A DNA stretch of 64,000 bases from an uncultured Alphaproteobacteria bacterium (lineage in GTDB: Bacteria > Pseudomonadota > Alphaproteobacteria > HIMB59). The position numbers and the translations under genes were made by a program. The stretch is taken from positions 184,151 through 248,150 of the forward strand of contig CACMIW010000002.1 of assembly GCA_902613845.1 (NCBI GenBank). The letters are read 5' to 3'. Numbering within the stretch: position 1 is the stretch's first letter; each line of letters opens with the position of its first letter. Below the pieces are notes generated by a model. That model was not told where the DNA came from, made no database searches, and saw nothing but the letters and a program-made list of their open reading frames with translations. Shown here in pieces: positions 30,297 through 39,897 of the stretch.

Positions 30297-31497
30297 GATT
30301 TTGAGATCCTTTTTTCATAAGCTCTTCTAAGCTTAACTTAGTTTCTTTAATTTTAAAAGTTTTCATAGACTCATCTGCTATTTTATTTCTAAGAAGAGTA
30401 CCATAAGCAGCTTCTGCCGTTCTTTGATCAATTTTTTCACCATAATATTTTTGAATATACTCTTGGAGTTCTTTCTGCTCAACTTTTACATTTAAAAATT
30501 TTACTAATTCAGAAAAAAGAACGTCTTTTTGAATATTCTCACTTGTGAGTTTTTTTAAACTATCAATTCTTTCTTTGTGCTCATCTTTCATTTTAGATAG
30601 ATCAATTTGATATTTTCTTTTAAGTTCAAGATTTACAACCTCCTCGTTGATGTCAATCTTTTTCTTTTGTGATAGAACTTTAAGTAGATCTTCAATAAAA
30701 AACTCTTTTTGAAGATAATTCATATCCTCATTTAGTTTATTATCAATTTTGTCATTTAATTCTTTAGTAGATTTTAATTTTAAAATCTTAATCAACTCGT
30801 CATCATTCTTGGGATAGATCTTTTTATTTATATCTTTGATTTGAGCGTTTATCTTTATTCCTTTTGTAGAAAAATTTATGTCAGATTTATTTTTAATTTT
30901 TAAAAGAGCTTTTTTTAAGTCTAAAAATACTTCTTCTTTAGTTTGGGTGTTTAAGTCTACTCTTACCTCTTTTTGAGAAAATAATTTTTTTTGTTCATCT
31001 TCATAATTTAATATTTCAAAATCTATAACGGAATTTTCATCTGATATATCTATACTCTCTAATGAATAGTACTCTTTTCTTACTTTTTCTCTAAAATCAT
31101 CAATATCTTTTTTTGTTACCTCTGATGTAACTTTCTCTATTTCACTTGTTTTTAACTCATCCATTTTAATTTCGGGTTTTAAATAAAAAGCCAAGGTAAA
31201 ATTATAATTATCTTTAAAATTAACATCAGGTTGTATAAGGGATTGTATTTTTTCATCCTCACTGATTTTATTTATATTTTTTGATACCTCTTCATTTAAT
31301 ACCTCGTTTTCAATTTGAAGACCAATTTTAGACTTTATGATGCTTACCGGTACTTTGCCCTTTCTAAAACCTGCAATTTCAAAAGTGGGTTGCTTTTCTG
31401 ATATTTTTTCATCGATAATTTTAGCAATAGCGCTTTGATCTAAAGATACCTCAAAAGATGATTTGTAACTTTTTTTTTCTATGTTTTTATAATCCAT
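30271..31497 (-). CDS. tig: Trigger factor
   Basis: Ribosome-bound chaperone with peptidyl-prolyl isomerase activity. From the ATG at 31497 it has 408 residues, a little short of the usual 430-450. The N-terminal ribosome-binding signature is present ([21 protein letters not shown]), then a PPIase-like middle and a charged helical C-terminal region. An open frame continues upstream, but it runs through tRNA-Leu and tRNA-His and is not coding. Only 13 bases separate the ATG from the tRNA-Leu 3' end, and no Shine-Dalgarno is present there. Confidence 0.95.
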   Translation of the reverse strand: MDYKNIEKKSYKSSFEVSLDQSAIAKIIDEKISEKQPTFEIAGFRKGKVPVSIIKSKIGLQIENEVLNEEVSKNINKISEDEKIQSLIQPDVNFKDNYNFTLAFYLKPEIKMDELKTSEIEKVTSEVTKKDIDDFREKVRKEYYSLESIDISDENSVIDFEILNYEDEQKKLFSQKEVRVDLNTQTKEEVFLDLKKALLKIKNKSDINFSTKGIKINAQIKDINKKIYPKNDDELIKILKLKSTKELNDKIDNKLNEDMNYLQKEFFIEDLLKVLSQKKKIDINEEVVNLELKRKYQIDLSKMKDEHKERIDSLKKLTSENIQKDVLFSELVKFLNVKVEQKELQEYIQKYYGEKIDQRTAEAAYGTLLRNKIADESMKTFKIKETKLSLEELMKKGSQNHESSTHSH

Positions 31498-31510
31498 ATT
31501 ACTTGTATTC

Positions 31511-31592
31511 TGGTGCGCCAGGAGGGACTCGAACCCCCACGGTTGCCCACTGGTTCCTAAGACCAGCGCGTCTACCATTCCGCCACTGGCGC
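31511..31592 (-). tRNA. tRNA-Leu (UAG)
   Basis: A class II tRNA with a variable arm. The acceptor GCGCCAG pairs perfectly with CTGGCGC, and the anticodon stem CTGGT/ACCAG holds loop CTTAGGA with anticodon TAG. The T loop is TTCGAGT, and CCA is encoded at 31511-31513. It lies immediately upstream of tig. Confidence 0.97.
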
Positions 31593-31598
31593 ACAAAT

Positions 31599-31676
31599 TG
31601 GGGCGAGTAAGGGGACTTGAACCCCCGACCTCCGGTACCACAAACCGGCGCTCTAACCAACTGAGCTACACCCGCC
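31599..31676 (-). tRNA. tRNA-His (GUG)
   Basis: Cloverleaf with the anticodon stem CCGGT/ACCGG and loop TTGTGGT, anticodon GTG. It encodes the extra 5' G(-1) opposite discriminator C that identifies tRNA-His. CCA is encoded. It is 6 bases upstream of tRNA-Leu on the same strand, and divergent from glnB. Confidence 0.97.
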
Positions 31677-31702
31677 AAAAATTGAATTAATTTATAGTAT
31701 AG

Positions 31703-32080
<378 letters not shown>

Positions 32081-32120
32081 TTTTTACACAAACCAAGTTA
32101 ACAACTCAGGAGGTTATTAG

Positions 32121-33536
32121 ATGGACAAAAAATCATTACAAAAAATGATCGAAGAAAATGGTATTAAGTACATTGATTTTAGATTTACTGATCCTTTAGG
32201 AACATGGCAGCACTTTTCAAACCATATTAATACATTTGAAATGGATGTATTTGAGGAAGGTATTGGTTTCGACGGCTCTTCAATTAGATGTTTTCAGTCA
32301 ATTGAAGCTAGTGACATGATATTAATTCCAGATATTGAGACTGCATTTGTAGATCCTTTTTTTACAGATCCTACTCTAGTTCTAATATGTGATATTCAAG
32401 ATCCAATTACCGGGCAAAAGTACGATAAAGATCCAAGATACGTTGCAAAAAAAGCAGAAGAATACGTTAAAACCTCAGGAGTTGGTGATAGTATTTTCTT
32501 TGGACCAGAAGCTGAATTTTTTCTTTTCAACAACGTTCAAATTAACACGCACCCTCATCACTCCTCTTTTTCTGTTGACTCCGGTGAAGCCGTTTGGAAT
32601 ACAGGCACAGCCGAAGGTCCAAATCTAGGTTATAAAGTTAGAAATAAAGGTGGATACTTCCCATGCCCACCTCATGACACTATGCAGGATGTTAGATCAG
32701 AAATGGTAAATCACATGGTTGCGATTGGTATGAGTGTTGAAGCGCAACACCACGAAGTTGCTACTGCTGGTCAATGTGAAATTGATTTAAAATTCGACAC
32801 ATTGGTTAAGATGGCCGATGATCTTCAAAAATATAAATACGTTGTAAGAAATACAGCAAAAAGTAATGGTTTAAGTGCTACTTTTATGCCAAAACCTCTT
32901 TCAAACGACAATGGTTCAGGAATGCATTGTCATCAAAGTATTTGGTCAAACGGTAAACCAGTATTTTATGGTGAAGGTGGATATGCTAATCTTAGCGATG
33001 AGGCAAAATTTTATATTGGTGGTTTGCTTAAGCACGCACCATCTTTATTAGCTTTTACAAATCCAACTATTAACTCTTACAAGAGATTAGTTCCAGGTTA
33101 TGAGGCTCCAGTTAAGCTTGCATACTCAAATAGAAATAGAAGTGCTATATGTAGAATACCCGCATACTCACCATCTCCTAAGGCAAAAAGAGTTGAGTTT
33201 AGATGTCCAGATGCAACTGCAAATGGTTATTTAGCATTTTCAGCTATGCTTATGGCAGGTTTAGATGGAATTAAGAATAGAATTGATCCTGGTGAACCAA
33301 TGGATAAAAATCTTTATGATTTACCTCCTGAAGAGCAATCTAAAGTAAAGGAAGTGCCTGGTACTCTTGAGGAAGCGATTAATAATCTTGAGTCAAATCA
33401 TGATTATCTTTTAGAGGGTAATGTGTTTACTAAAGATTTAATCGAGTCATATATCGAATACAAAAGAGAAGAAGAAATCGAACCAAATAAACTGCTAGTT
33501 ACACCTGCAGAGTTCGACATGTATTACGATTACTAA
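32121..33536 (+). CDS. glnA: Glutamine synthetase, type I
   Basis: Main ammonia-assimilating enzyme, joining ammonia to glutamate using ATP as a dodecamer. The 471 residues contain the beta-Asp50-type latch DGSSI, metal ligands in GPEAEFFLF and HHEVATAGQCEID, the ATP site GSGMHCHQSIW, NSYKRLVPG, and NRSAICRIP. Tyr399 in KNLYDLPPE is the adenylylation site used by GlnE, whose gene is directly convergent. A strong AGGAGGT precedes the start. Three divergent paralogues lie further along the window. Confidence 0.98.
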   Translation: MDKKSLQKMIEENGIKYIDFRFTDPLGTWQHFSNHINTFEMDVFEEGIGFDGSSIRCFQSIEASDMILIPDIETAFVDPFFTDPTLVLICDIQDPITGQKYDKDPRYVAKKAEEYVKTSGVGDSIFFGPEAEFFLFNNVQINTHPHHSSFSVDSGEAVWNTGTAEGPNLGYKVRNKGGYFPCPPHDTMQDVRSEMVNHMVAIGMSVEAQHHEVATAGQCEIDLKFDTLVKMADDLQKYKYVVRNTAKSNGLSATFMPKPLSNDNGSGMHCHQSIWSNGKPVFYGEGGYANLSDEAKFYIGGLLKHAPSLLAFTNPTINSYKRLVPGYEAPVKLAYSNRNRSAICRIPAYSPSPKAKRVEFRCPDATANGYLAFSAMLMAGLDGIKNRIDPGEPMDKNLYDLPPEEQSKVKEVPGTLEEAINNLESNHDYLLEGNVFTKDLIESYIEYKREEEIEPNKLLVTPAEFDMYYDY

Positions 33537-33537
33537 A

Positions 33538-35862
33538 CTAAATTAAAAGCAACCTGTCTAAATATTTTTTATTATCTACTTTGGACGGGTTGCTAGTTAG
33601 ATTTTCAAACATAAGCAACTCTCTTAAATAATTAATATCGTCACGATATGAAAACTCTTTATTATTTATGTGGTTGATGTCTTCTTTAATTTTAAAGAGT
33701 TGAAAAAGATCCTTATTATTTTTTAAAGGATTTTTTATATCTACTATTTTTAAAAAGTATTCATTATCAATTTTAGAAAAGTTTGAAATAATTTGATTTT
33801 TCATTTTAGTAAAATACTTAACTAATTTTAGATTATTTGTTAAAAGACATACCTTCATAAAAGACAATTTATGAAATGGTTCACTAGTCTTTGAATAAAA
33901 TGAAAAGAAATTTTCAATATTAATGACTTGATCAGAGTCTCTATCAAAAGGTTTATTTCTATCATCAATTATTAGGATATTTGGATCAATATATTGTTTC
34001 ATTATCGAGTAAAATCTCCTTACAATTTTAATATTATCTATGTGATTATTTTTGTTTGATTGATATATAAAAAAAATATCTAAATCGGAAAAATTCGTAG
34101 CCATTTTGACACCGTAACTTCCAAATAAAATCGGTGTTAAGTCAGAGAAAATATTGCTTCTATTGACAATGTATTCATTTTTAACTAGTTCAAAAATATA
34201 AAAAATAAACTTTCTTACAGCGGTATTTCGTTTTTTGAGGAAGTCAGTATTTGTTATTTTTTTTGAAAGTAACAAATAATCTAAAAGGAATAAAATTTCA
34301 TAAATATCCTGAATTGATTTTTTTAAATCTAAATCAAAATTATCAGAAAATTCTCTCAGCTTAAAAGTAGGTATGCCATAATTAAAAAAATAGACTAGTG
34401 ACTCTATTAAAAAATGATTTTTGTAAATAAGATTTGTTAATTTTGAAGAATTCTCAAATATGAAAGCTAACTCTAAAAAAATTTTATTATTGTATTTGTA
34501 TAAAGCAGTTAAATGGACTCCAGACTTATAATAATTAATTAAATAGTCAAATTTTATAATTAGATCATCTCGTTTATTATGTGTTGATAAAATATTTATG
34601 AGACTTGAAATAGACTCTAAATAATCATTTTTTACTGTTTCTGAACTATTGATGTTCTCAGCTCGTTTTAAAAGACTATAAATAATTTTTTGGCTAGACT
34701 CATTAAATTTTTCACGTCGTAAACTTTCTCTATTTATTTTAGGGAAAAATAAACGCTGATATATTGTTTGAATTTCAAATTTATGCTTCTCTAATTTTTT
34801 TGAAAAGTTATCTAATACTAAATTTAAATAGGTTTCATTAGAGTCAATTATATTCTGAAAAGTATTCTTTTTTATGTGTAAATAATTCTCAATTTTACGG
34901 AAGTAATAATATGCCTCTGTTATATTTTTTAAGTCATTTTTTGGAATTATATTTTCATGTTTTTTTAAATTTATAAGTAATTTATGAATATTACTCTCTT
35001 TAAGAGAATTTATTTTTCCAGACCAAAGAAGTTGGTTAAAATGTATTATATTTTCACAAGATCGAATAAAGCCATAAGAATTTTTTATATCTAGCTTTTG
35101 TTCAGTATTACTGGAGGCAAAAAGCTTTTTAATTTCATCTATAGCGTAATAGTCAAATGTTCTTCTAAATAAAAAACTTTTTATTGCTTCTTTAAATGAG
35201 AAATATTTTTGAATATCGCCACACAAAAAACTTGATCTATGAAATGCTAATCTCTCCCAATTTCTGCCAACTGAAGTATAGTAATTAATTGCTTGATCCA
35301 TATCAGATATAATTAATGAATCACCAAAATCTGGTCGTAACCTTAAATCTATTTTATGAAAAAAAGTCTCAGAAATATTCGATATTTCACTAATGGTTTT
35401 CTTTATAGATTTATTAAAATCTTGGAGGGAAATAGGACTATTTTTGGAGTCATAGAATATGATTATATCGATATCAGAGGCAAAATTTAAATCTCTTACT
35501 CCAATTTTACCCATACCTAAAATAAAATAATATTTTTTTAAACTATTATTAAATGATCTGTATAGATTGATATTAATGATTTTACTTAAAATATTTTTGC
35601 ATAAAACAGACCACAATCTTGATCCATTAGACTGAGAAATTAAATTTTGATGAATTGATATAAAAATTAAATAAATAAGCTCATTTTTAAGTGTATTTAT
35701 ATTGAGAAAGTTAGTTGTAGAGGAATTAGAATATTTTTTTATATTACTTTTGTAGTGGTTAAGTATTAATTGAGCATCAACCTTTGAAACATCATAAGAA
35801 TTATTAAGATATTCATATTTTGATAAGAAAGTGGAAGATTTATATAATCTCTCTAACTCCAA
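33538..35862 (-). CDS. glnE: Glutamine synthetase adenylyltransferase/adenylyl-removing enzyme
   Basis: Bifunctional enzyme that adds and removes AMP on GlnA under PII control. The 774 residues are shorter than the roughly 950 of E. coli but keep two nucleotidyltransferase domains, with DLNFASDIDIIIFYDS near residue 130 and GSYGVKMATNFSDLDIFFIYQ near 590. They sit in the order adenylyl-removing, then adenylyltransferase. Its stop is 1 base from the glnA stop, in convergent arrangement. Very AT-rich: one 60-base line (34501) is 20 percent GC. Confidence 0.9.
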   Translation of the reverse strand: MELERLYKSSTFLSKYEYLNNSYDVSKVDAQLILNHYKSNIKKYSNSSTTNFLNINTLKNELIYLIFISIHQNLISQSNGSRLWSVLCKNILSKIININLYRSFNNSLKKYYFILGMGKIGVRDLNFASDIDIIIFYDSKNSPISLQDFNKSIKKTISEISNISETFFHKIDLRLRPDFGDSLIISDMDQAINYYTSVGRNWERLAFHRSSFLCGDIQKYFSFKEAIKSFLFRRTFDYYAIDEIKKLFASSNTEQKLDIKNSYGFIRSCENIIHFNQLLWSGKINSLKESNIHKLLINLKKHENIIPKNDLKNITEAYYYFRKIENYLHIKKNTFQNIIDSNETYLNLVLDNFSKKLEKHKFEIQTIYQRLFFPKINRESLRREKFNESSQKIIYSLLKRAENINSSETVKNDYLESISSLINILSTHNKRDDLIIKFDYLINYYKSGVHLTALYKYNNKIFLELAFIFENSSKLTNLIYKNHFLIESLVYFFNYGIPTFKLREFSDNFDLDLKKSIQDIYEILFLLDYLLLSKKITNTDFLKKRNTAVRKFIFYIFELVKNEYIVNRSNIFSDLTPILFGSYGVKMATNFSDLDIFFIYQSNKNNHIDNIKIVRRFYSIMKQYIDPNILIIDDRNKPFDRDSDQVINIENFFSFYSKTSEPFHKLSFMKVCLLTNNLKLVKYFTKMKNQIISNFSKIDNEYFLKIVDIKNPLKNNKDLFQLFKIKEDINHINNKEFSYRDDINYLRELLMFENLTSNPSKVDNKKYLDRLLLI

Positions 35863-36779
35863 ATGGCATTCCTCTCAAAATAATTTAGTAAGCCACTATA
35901 GTTATTAATAACTGAGATTTCTTTTTTTACTTTTTTGGAATTTGATATGTTACTAAGTGCAGTGAATATACTTTTTTTTAATAAATTAATATTTAAATAT
36001 TTGTAATGCTCTAATTCATTTATTGTATTAATTATTGAAGCTGTCTTCTTTTTGACATTCTCAAGATCTAATTTTTCTAAAAAAAAAGCGTCTTTCGCAA
36101 ATTGCCTACCAATCATAAATTGAGTAATATTTTTTGACTGAAAAAATTTAAAGGTTTCTAAATCATTTACCTCACCATTAGGAATAAGTTCCATTTCAGG
36201 AAATTGATCACAACACTCTAAAAATAAATTGTAATTAATTTTTGGAATTGTTCTATTTTTTTTGGTATCTAAGTTCAAAACACCATTTCTACAATGTATA
36301 AATACTTTTTTAATTCCTATTTCATTAAATAATTTAAGATAATCAAAAATATAACTCTTATCCTCATTCATACCTAAACCAAGTCTACATTTTACCGATA
36401 CATCTTTATTATATTTGATCAATTCAAATAAACATTTTTTTACTAAGTCATACTTTTGGGTTAAAGCTAAACCAAGCATATTTTCTTGGACTCTAGAGCT
36501 TGGGCAACCTAAATTAAAATTTACATGTTTAATAATATCTACTTTATTTAAAATATTTATTGCTCTTTTAATTTCTTCAGGATCTGAGCCTGCAATTTGA
36601 ATGGCGCTTTTATTATTTTTTAAAAAATGCTTGGTTATTGTTTTAGTCTCATTGTGGATGATTGCTTTATCCACTATCATTTCAGAAAAGGTAGTTACAC
36701 TATTTCCATAAATGTTTTCGACTAAACTTCTAAAATAGCAGTCTGTGTAACCCATCATTGGTGCTAAATAATAATTCAT
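35853..36779 (-). CDS. tRNA-dihydrouridine synthase family protein
   Basis: Flavoenzyme family reducing uridine to dihydrouridine in the tRNA D-loop. The 308 residues begin with LAPMMGYTDCYFR and include QIAGSDPEEI, FNLGCPSSRVQ, VKCRLG, VFIHCRNG, IPNGEVND and FMIGRQFAKD, the FMN-binding barrel pattern of Dus. The position of the catalytic Cys in DusA-type enzymes (FGACLM) reads LGLALT here, so the acid residue is absent. DusB proteins, as I recall them, also lack it there. The gene overlaps glnE by 10 bases. Subfamily (A, B or C) is uncertain. Confidence 0.85.
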   Translation of the reverse strand: MNYYLAPMMGYTDCYFRSLVENIYGNSVTTFSEMIVDKAIIHNETKTITKHFLKNNKSAIQIAGSDPEEIKRAINILNKVDIIKHVNFNLGCPSSRVQENMLGLALTQKYDLVKKCLFELIKYNKDVSVKCRLGLGMNEDKSYIFDYLKLFNEIGIKKVFIHCRNGVLNLDTKKNRTIPKINYNLFLECCDQFPEMELIPNGEVNDLETFKFFQSKNITQFMIGRQFAKDAFFLEKLDLENVKKKTASIINTINELEHYKYLNINLLKKSIFTALSNISNSKKVKKEISVINNYSGLLNYFERNAIWS

Positions 36780-36845
36780 CGAAAAAATTCTTTTAATAAT
36801 TGAAAAATACTTTAATAAAAGTAAAAATCATTAAAAATCAAGACA

Positions 36846-37178
36846 TTGGAAAATTTCAACATAAATCAACTAGTTTTTAATTCTGATGGGCTAATACCTA
36901 CAATTGCTCAAGAGAAGTCAACTAATGAAATTCTTATGATGGCCTATTCAAATAAAAATTCTATTGAAATGACAGTAAAAACAAAAAAAGCTCACTTTTG
37001 GAGTAGAAGTAAAAAAAAATTATGGTTAAAAGGCGAAACTTCTGGCAATAAACTTAATATTACTAATATTTATACTGATTGTGACAGTGACACTTTAATT
37101 TATGAAGTAGAGCTTGAAGGAATTGGCGCTTGTCATACGGGTAAAAAAAGTTGTTTTTATAAAAAATTAGAATTATGA
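36846..37178 (+). CDS. hisI: Phosphoribosyl-AMP cyclohydrolase
   Basis: Third step of histidine synthesis, opening the purine ring of phosphoribosyl-AMP. The 110 residues have the family motifs EILMMAYSN, WSRSKKKLWLKGETSGN and the metal ligands in TDCDSDTLIYEVE and CHTGKKSC. It is a single-domain HisI without the HisE pyrophosphohydrolase. The start is TTG at 36846 with no clear ribosome binding site. No other his genes are in the window, and its end overlaps thrS by 4 bases (ATGA). Confidence 0.93.
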   Translation: MENFNINQLVFNSDGLIPTIAQEKSTNEILMMAYSNKNSIEMTVKTKKAHFWSRSKKKLWLKGETSGNKLNITNIYTDCDSDTLIYEVELEGIGACHTGKKSCFYKKLEL

Positions 37179-38959
37179 GCGATATAATAGCATATAAAGA
37201 CTCGAATAATAATTATTGGGATACTGAAGTTGAAAATAGCACTCCCATTAAACCTAAATCTGATGATGCATTAAATATAATGCGCCACGATATGGCTCAC
37301 ATTTTGGCTGAAGCTGTAATTACTCTTTTTCCAAATGCTAAACCAACTATTGGTCCTTTTATAAAGAACGGTTTTTATTATGACTTTGATATGGAAAGCA
37401 CTCTATCAGATGATGACTTAGCTAATATAGAAAAAAAAATGAAAGAAATTCTCTTAGAGGGAAGAGACTTTTTAAAGAGGGCAGTAACAAAAAAAGAAGC
37501 ATCAGAAATATTTAAGGATAATAAATATAAATTGGAACTTATTAATAATTTAGATAATTCCGATGAAATAACACTTTACGAGCAAAAAAATTTTACTGAC
37601 CTTTGTAAAGGCCCTCATCATAAAAGCACAAAAGATTATAATGCCAGCTTTAAAATAACAAATGTATCAGGGGCTTATTGGAGAGGTATTAGCACTAACA
37701 AAATGCTTCAAAGAATTTATGCAACCGCTTGGTATTCTGAAAAAGAACTTCGGGTTTATTTAAAAAATTTAGAAGAGGCTAAAGAAAGAAATCATAGAAG
37801 ATTAGGCACTGATATGGGTTTGTTCCTTCTAACTGATTTATCAGCAGGGAATGTATTTTGGAAAGATAAAGGCTTAACATTGTATCAAAATATTGAAAAA
37901 TATATTCGCTCTGAGCAACAAAAACTTAACTATTTTGAAGTAAAAACACCTGAGCTAGTTTCAAATGAGCTTTGGATAAAGTCTGGTCATTGGGACAATT
38001 TTAAAGAAAATATGTTTACATCAGAAACTGAGAATAAGACATTTGCACTAAAACCTATGAATTGTCCATGTCATATTGTTTTATTTAACTCTCAACTAAT
38101 AACTTACAAAGATTTACCACTTAGATACTCGGAGTTTGGTAAGTGTCATAGATACGAACCCTCTGGAGCTCTAAATGGATTATTTAGGGTCAGAGGTTTT
38201 ACTCAAGATGATGCCCACATATTTTGTTCTGCAGAACAAATTTATGATGTTTGTAATGAGACAACCCTATTAATTGAGAGAGTGTATAAAAAGTTCGGAT
38301 TTGAAAAAATAAAATATAATATTTCTACTCGCCCAGAAAAAAGTATTGGTACGCAAGAAAACTGGGACAATGCTGAAAATCAGTTAAAAAAAGTTTTAAA
38401 AGACAACAATAAAGAATTTAATATTTTAGAGGGTGAAGGGGCATTCTATGGCCCAAAAATAGAATTTACATTAGAGGACTCACTGGGTCGAGAATGGCAA
38501 TGTGGAACGATACAAATTGACTTCAATCTCCCTGATAGATTGGGTGCAAAATACAAAGACAAAGATGACAAAAATCAAGTTCCAATAATGATACACCGAG
38601 CAGTTGTCGGATCTCTAGAAAGGTTTATAGCAATTATTCTTGAAAACACTAATGGCTGGCTTCCTTTATTTGTTACGCCCATACAACTTGCAATTCTACC
38701 TGTGTCCGAAAAATTTGTTGATCATAGTAACCGAATTAAAGGGGAACTTCAAAAACTGGGTGTAAGAGTAATTGTTGATGGATCTGATAACAAATTGGGT
38801 TATAAAATAAGAAATTCTGTTTCTAAAAAGATACCCTATTCTCTAGTAATGGGTGAGAAAGAGATTGAGTCAGACTCATTTACTCTAAGAAGTAATGAGG
38901 GTAAGAATACTTCTTTTGATGATATTAAAACTCTCTCAGATTTCTTTATCAGTAATTAA
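37175..38959 (+). CDS. thrS: Threonyl-tRNA synthetase lacking the TGS domain
   Basis: Charges tRNA-Thr. The 594 residues contain the editing domain (HDMAHILAEA with the HxxxH zinc-like site and later CKGPHH), and the class II core with zinc ligand in KPMNCPCH. Motif 2 is CHRYEPSGALNGLFRVRGFTQDDAHIFC-type, and motif 3 is HRAVVGSLERFIAIILE. The C-terminal anticodon-binding domain is intact. The N-terminal TGS domain is almost wholly missing: the editing domain begins about 35 residues in rather than about 70. The overlap with hisI rules out an upstream start. Confidence 0.96.
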   Translation: MSDIIAYKDSNNNYWDTEVENSTPIKPKSDDALNIMRHDMAHILAEAVITLFPNAKPTIGPFIKNGFYYDFDMESTLSDDDLANIEKKMKEILLEGRDFLKRAVTKKEASEIFKDNKYKLELINNLDNSDEITLYEQKNFTDLCKGPHHKSTKDYNASFKITNVSGAYWRGISTNKMLQRIYATAWYSEKELRVYLKNLEEAKERNHRRLGTDMGLFLLTDLSAGNVFWKDKGLTLYQNIEKYIRSEQQKLNYFEVKTPELVSNELWIKSGHWDNFKENMFTSETENKTFALKPMNCPCHIVLFNSQLITYKDLPLRYSEFGKCHRYEPSGALNGLFRVRGFTQDDAHIFCSAEQIYDVCNETTLLIERVYKKFGFEKIKYNISTRPEKSIGTQENWDNAENQLKKVLKDNNKEFNILEGEGAFYGPKIEFTLEDSLGREWQCGTIQIDFNLPDRLGAKYKDKDDKNQVPIMIHRAVVGSLERFIAIILENTNGWLPLFVTPIQLAILPVSEKFVDHSNRIKGELQKLGVRVIVDGSDNKLGYKIRNSVSKKIPYSLVMGEKEIESDSFTLRSNEGKNTSFDDIKTLSDFFISN

Positions 38960-39000
38960 CTATTAAAAAGTTAATTTATAAAATAAGTTAATTTCTTAAA

Positions 39001-39897
39001 ATGAGCGACCACATCAAGGCAGTAATTATAGTAGTTTTAAGTGGGTTAATATGGAGTTTTGGACCGCTGGTAGTTAAAAATATGATAGACCCTCAAATCT
39101 ATCAACTCCCCTACCTTGTTATAAGAGGGCTTACAGTTGCAACTATCATATCCTTATATCTTATTGTTAATGAACAAAAAAACTTTTTTATGAATGTAAT
39201 TAAAATAGATAAAGTTTCTGTAATTGGTGGTCTTAGTTTAACAACAGCCATGGTTGGTTTTATTTATTCAATTAGCAATACAACTGCTGCAGTTACTCTA
39301 TTTATGTTGGCGTTAATGCCTTTTTTAGCATCATTAATTGCCCTAGTGTTTATTAATGAGAAAATCTCAAAACAAAATTTTATAACCATGATTATTGCGT
39401 TTTTTGGTGCTTTAATAATGATATATGCCAGTGCCTTTAGTGGGTCGTTGTATGGATTAATTATGGGCTTTATATCAAGTCTTGGCTTTGCAGCATTCAC
39501 CGTTGCTTTGAGAAGCAAAAGTAACTTTAAAAAATTTTATATTTTGATTTATGCAGGAATTTTTTGCGCAGTTATTTCCATCTTTTTGATGTTTTTTAAT
39601 AATCAAGAAATCTATTTACCTTTAAAAAATATTTTGTTGAGTATGACTCACGGTTTCATCGTTGCAACTGGGCTTATCCTGTTTAGCATTGGTTCAAAAC
39701 AATTACTTTCGGGAGAGCTAACAATGCTGTCTTTATTAGAAGTAGTTGGAGGAATTTTTTGGGCGTGGCTACCGATTTTGGGTATCAATGAAACTCCAGA
39801 TGTAAATACAATTATAGGAGGTATAGTTATTTGCTTAGCCATAGCAATGAATTCATATCGTTTTGATAAAAAGAGACTTCAAAATTTAATTAGATAG
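39001..39897 (+). CDS. EamA/DMT-superfamily transporter (first)
   Basis: Inner-membrane permease of 298 residues with ten predicted helices arranged as two EamA repeats. The first ends near MIYASAFSGSLYG, the second near GGIVICLAIAMNS. Members export amino acids and other metabolites, and the substrate cannot be told here. It is convergent with a second EamA gene, with an 8-base overlap of their 3' ends. Confidence 0.85.
   Translation: MSDHIKAVIIVVLSGLIWSFGPLVVKNMIDPQIYQLPYLVIRGLTVATIISLYLIVNEQKNFFMNVIKIDKVSVIGGLSLTTAMVGFIYSISNTTAAVTLFMLALMPFLASLIALVFINEKISKQNFITMIIAFFGALIMIYASAFSGSLYGLIMGFISSLGFAAFTVALRSKSNFKKFYILIYAGIFCAVISIFLMFFNNQEIYLPLKNILLSMTHGFIVATGLILFSIGSKQLLSGELTMLSLLEVVGGIFWAWLPILGINETPDVNTIIGGIVICLAIAMNSYRFDKKRLQNLIR

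Noticed and set aside
31498..31641. Extension of trigger factor upstream (start MVPEVGGSS)
   Set aside because: The 48 extra codons run through tRNA-Leu and into tRNA-His. The conserved trigger factor N-terminus starts at 31497.
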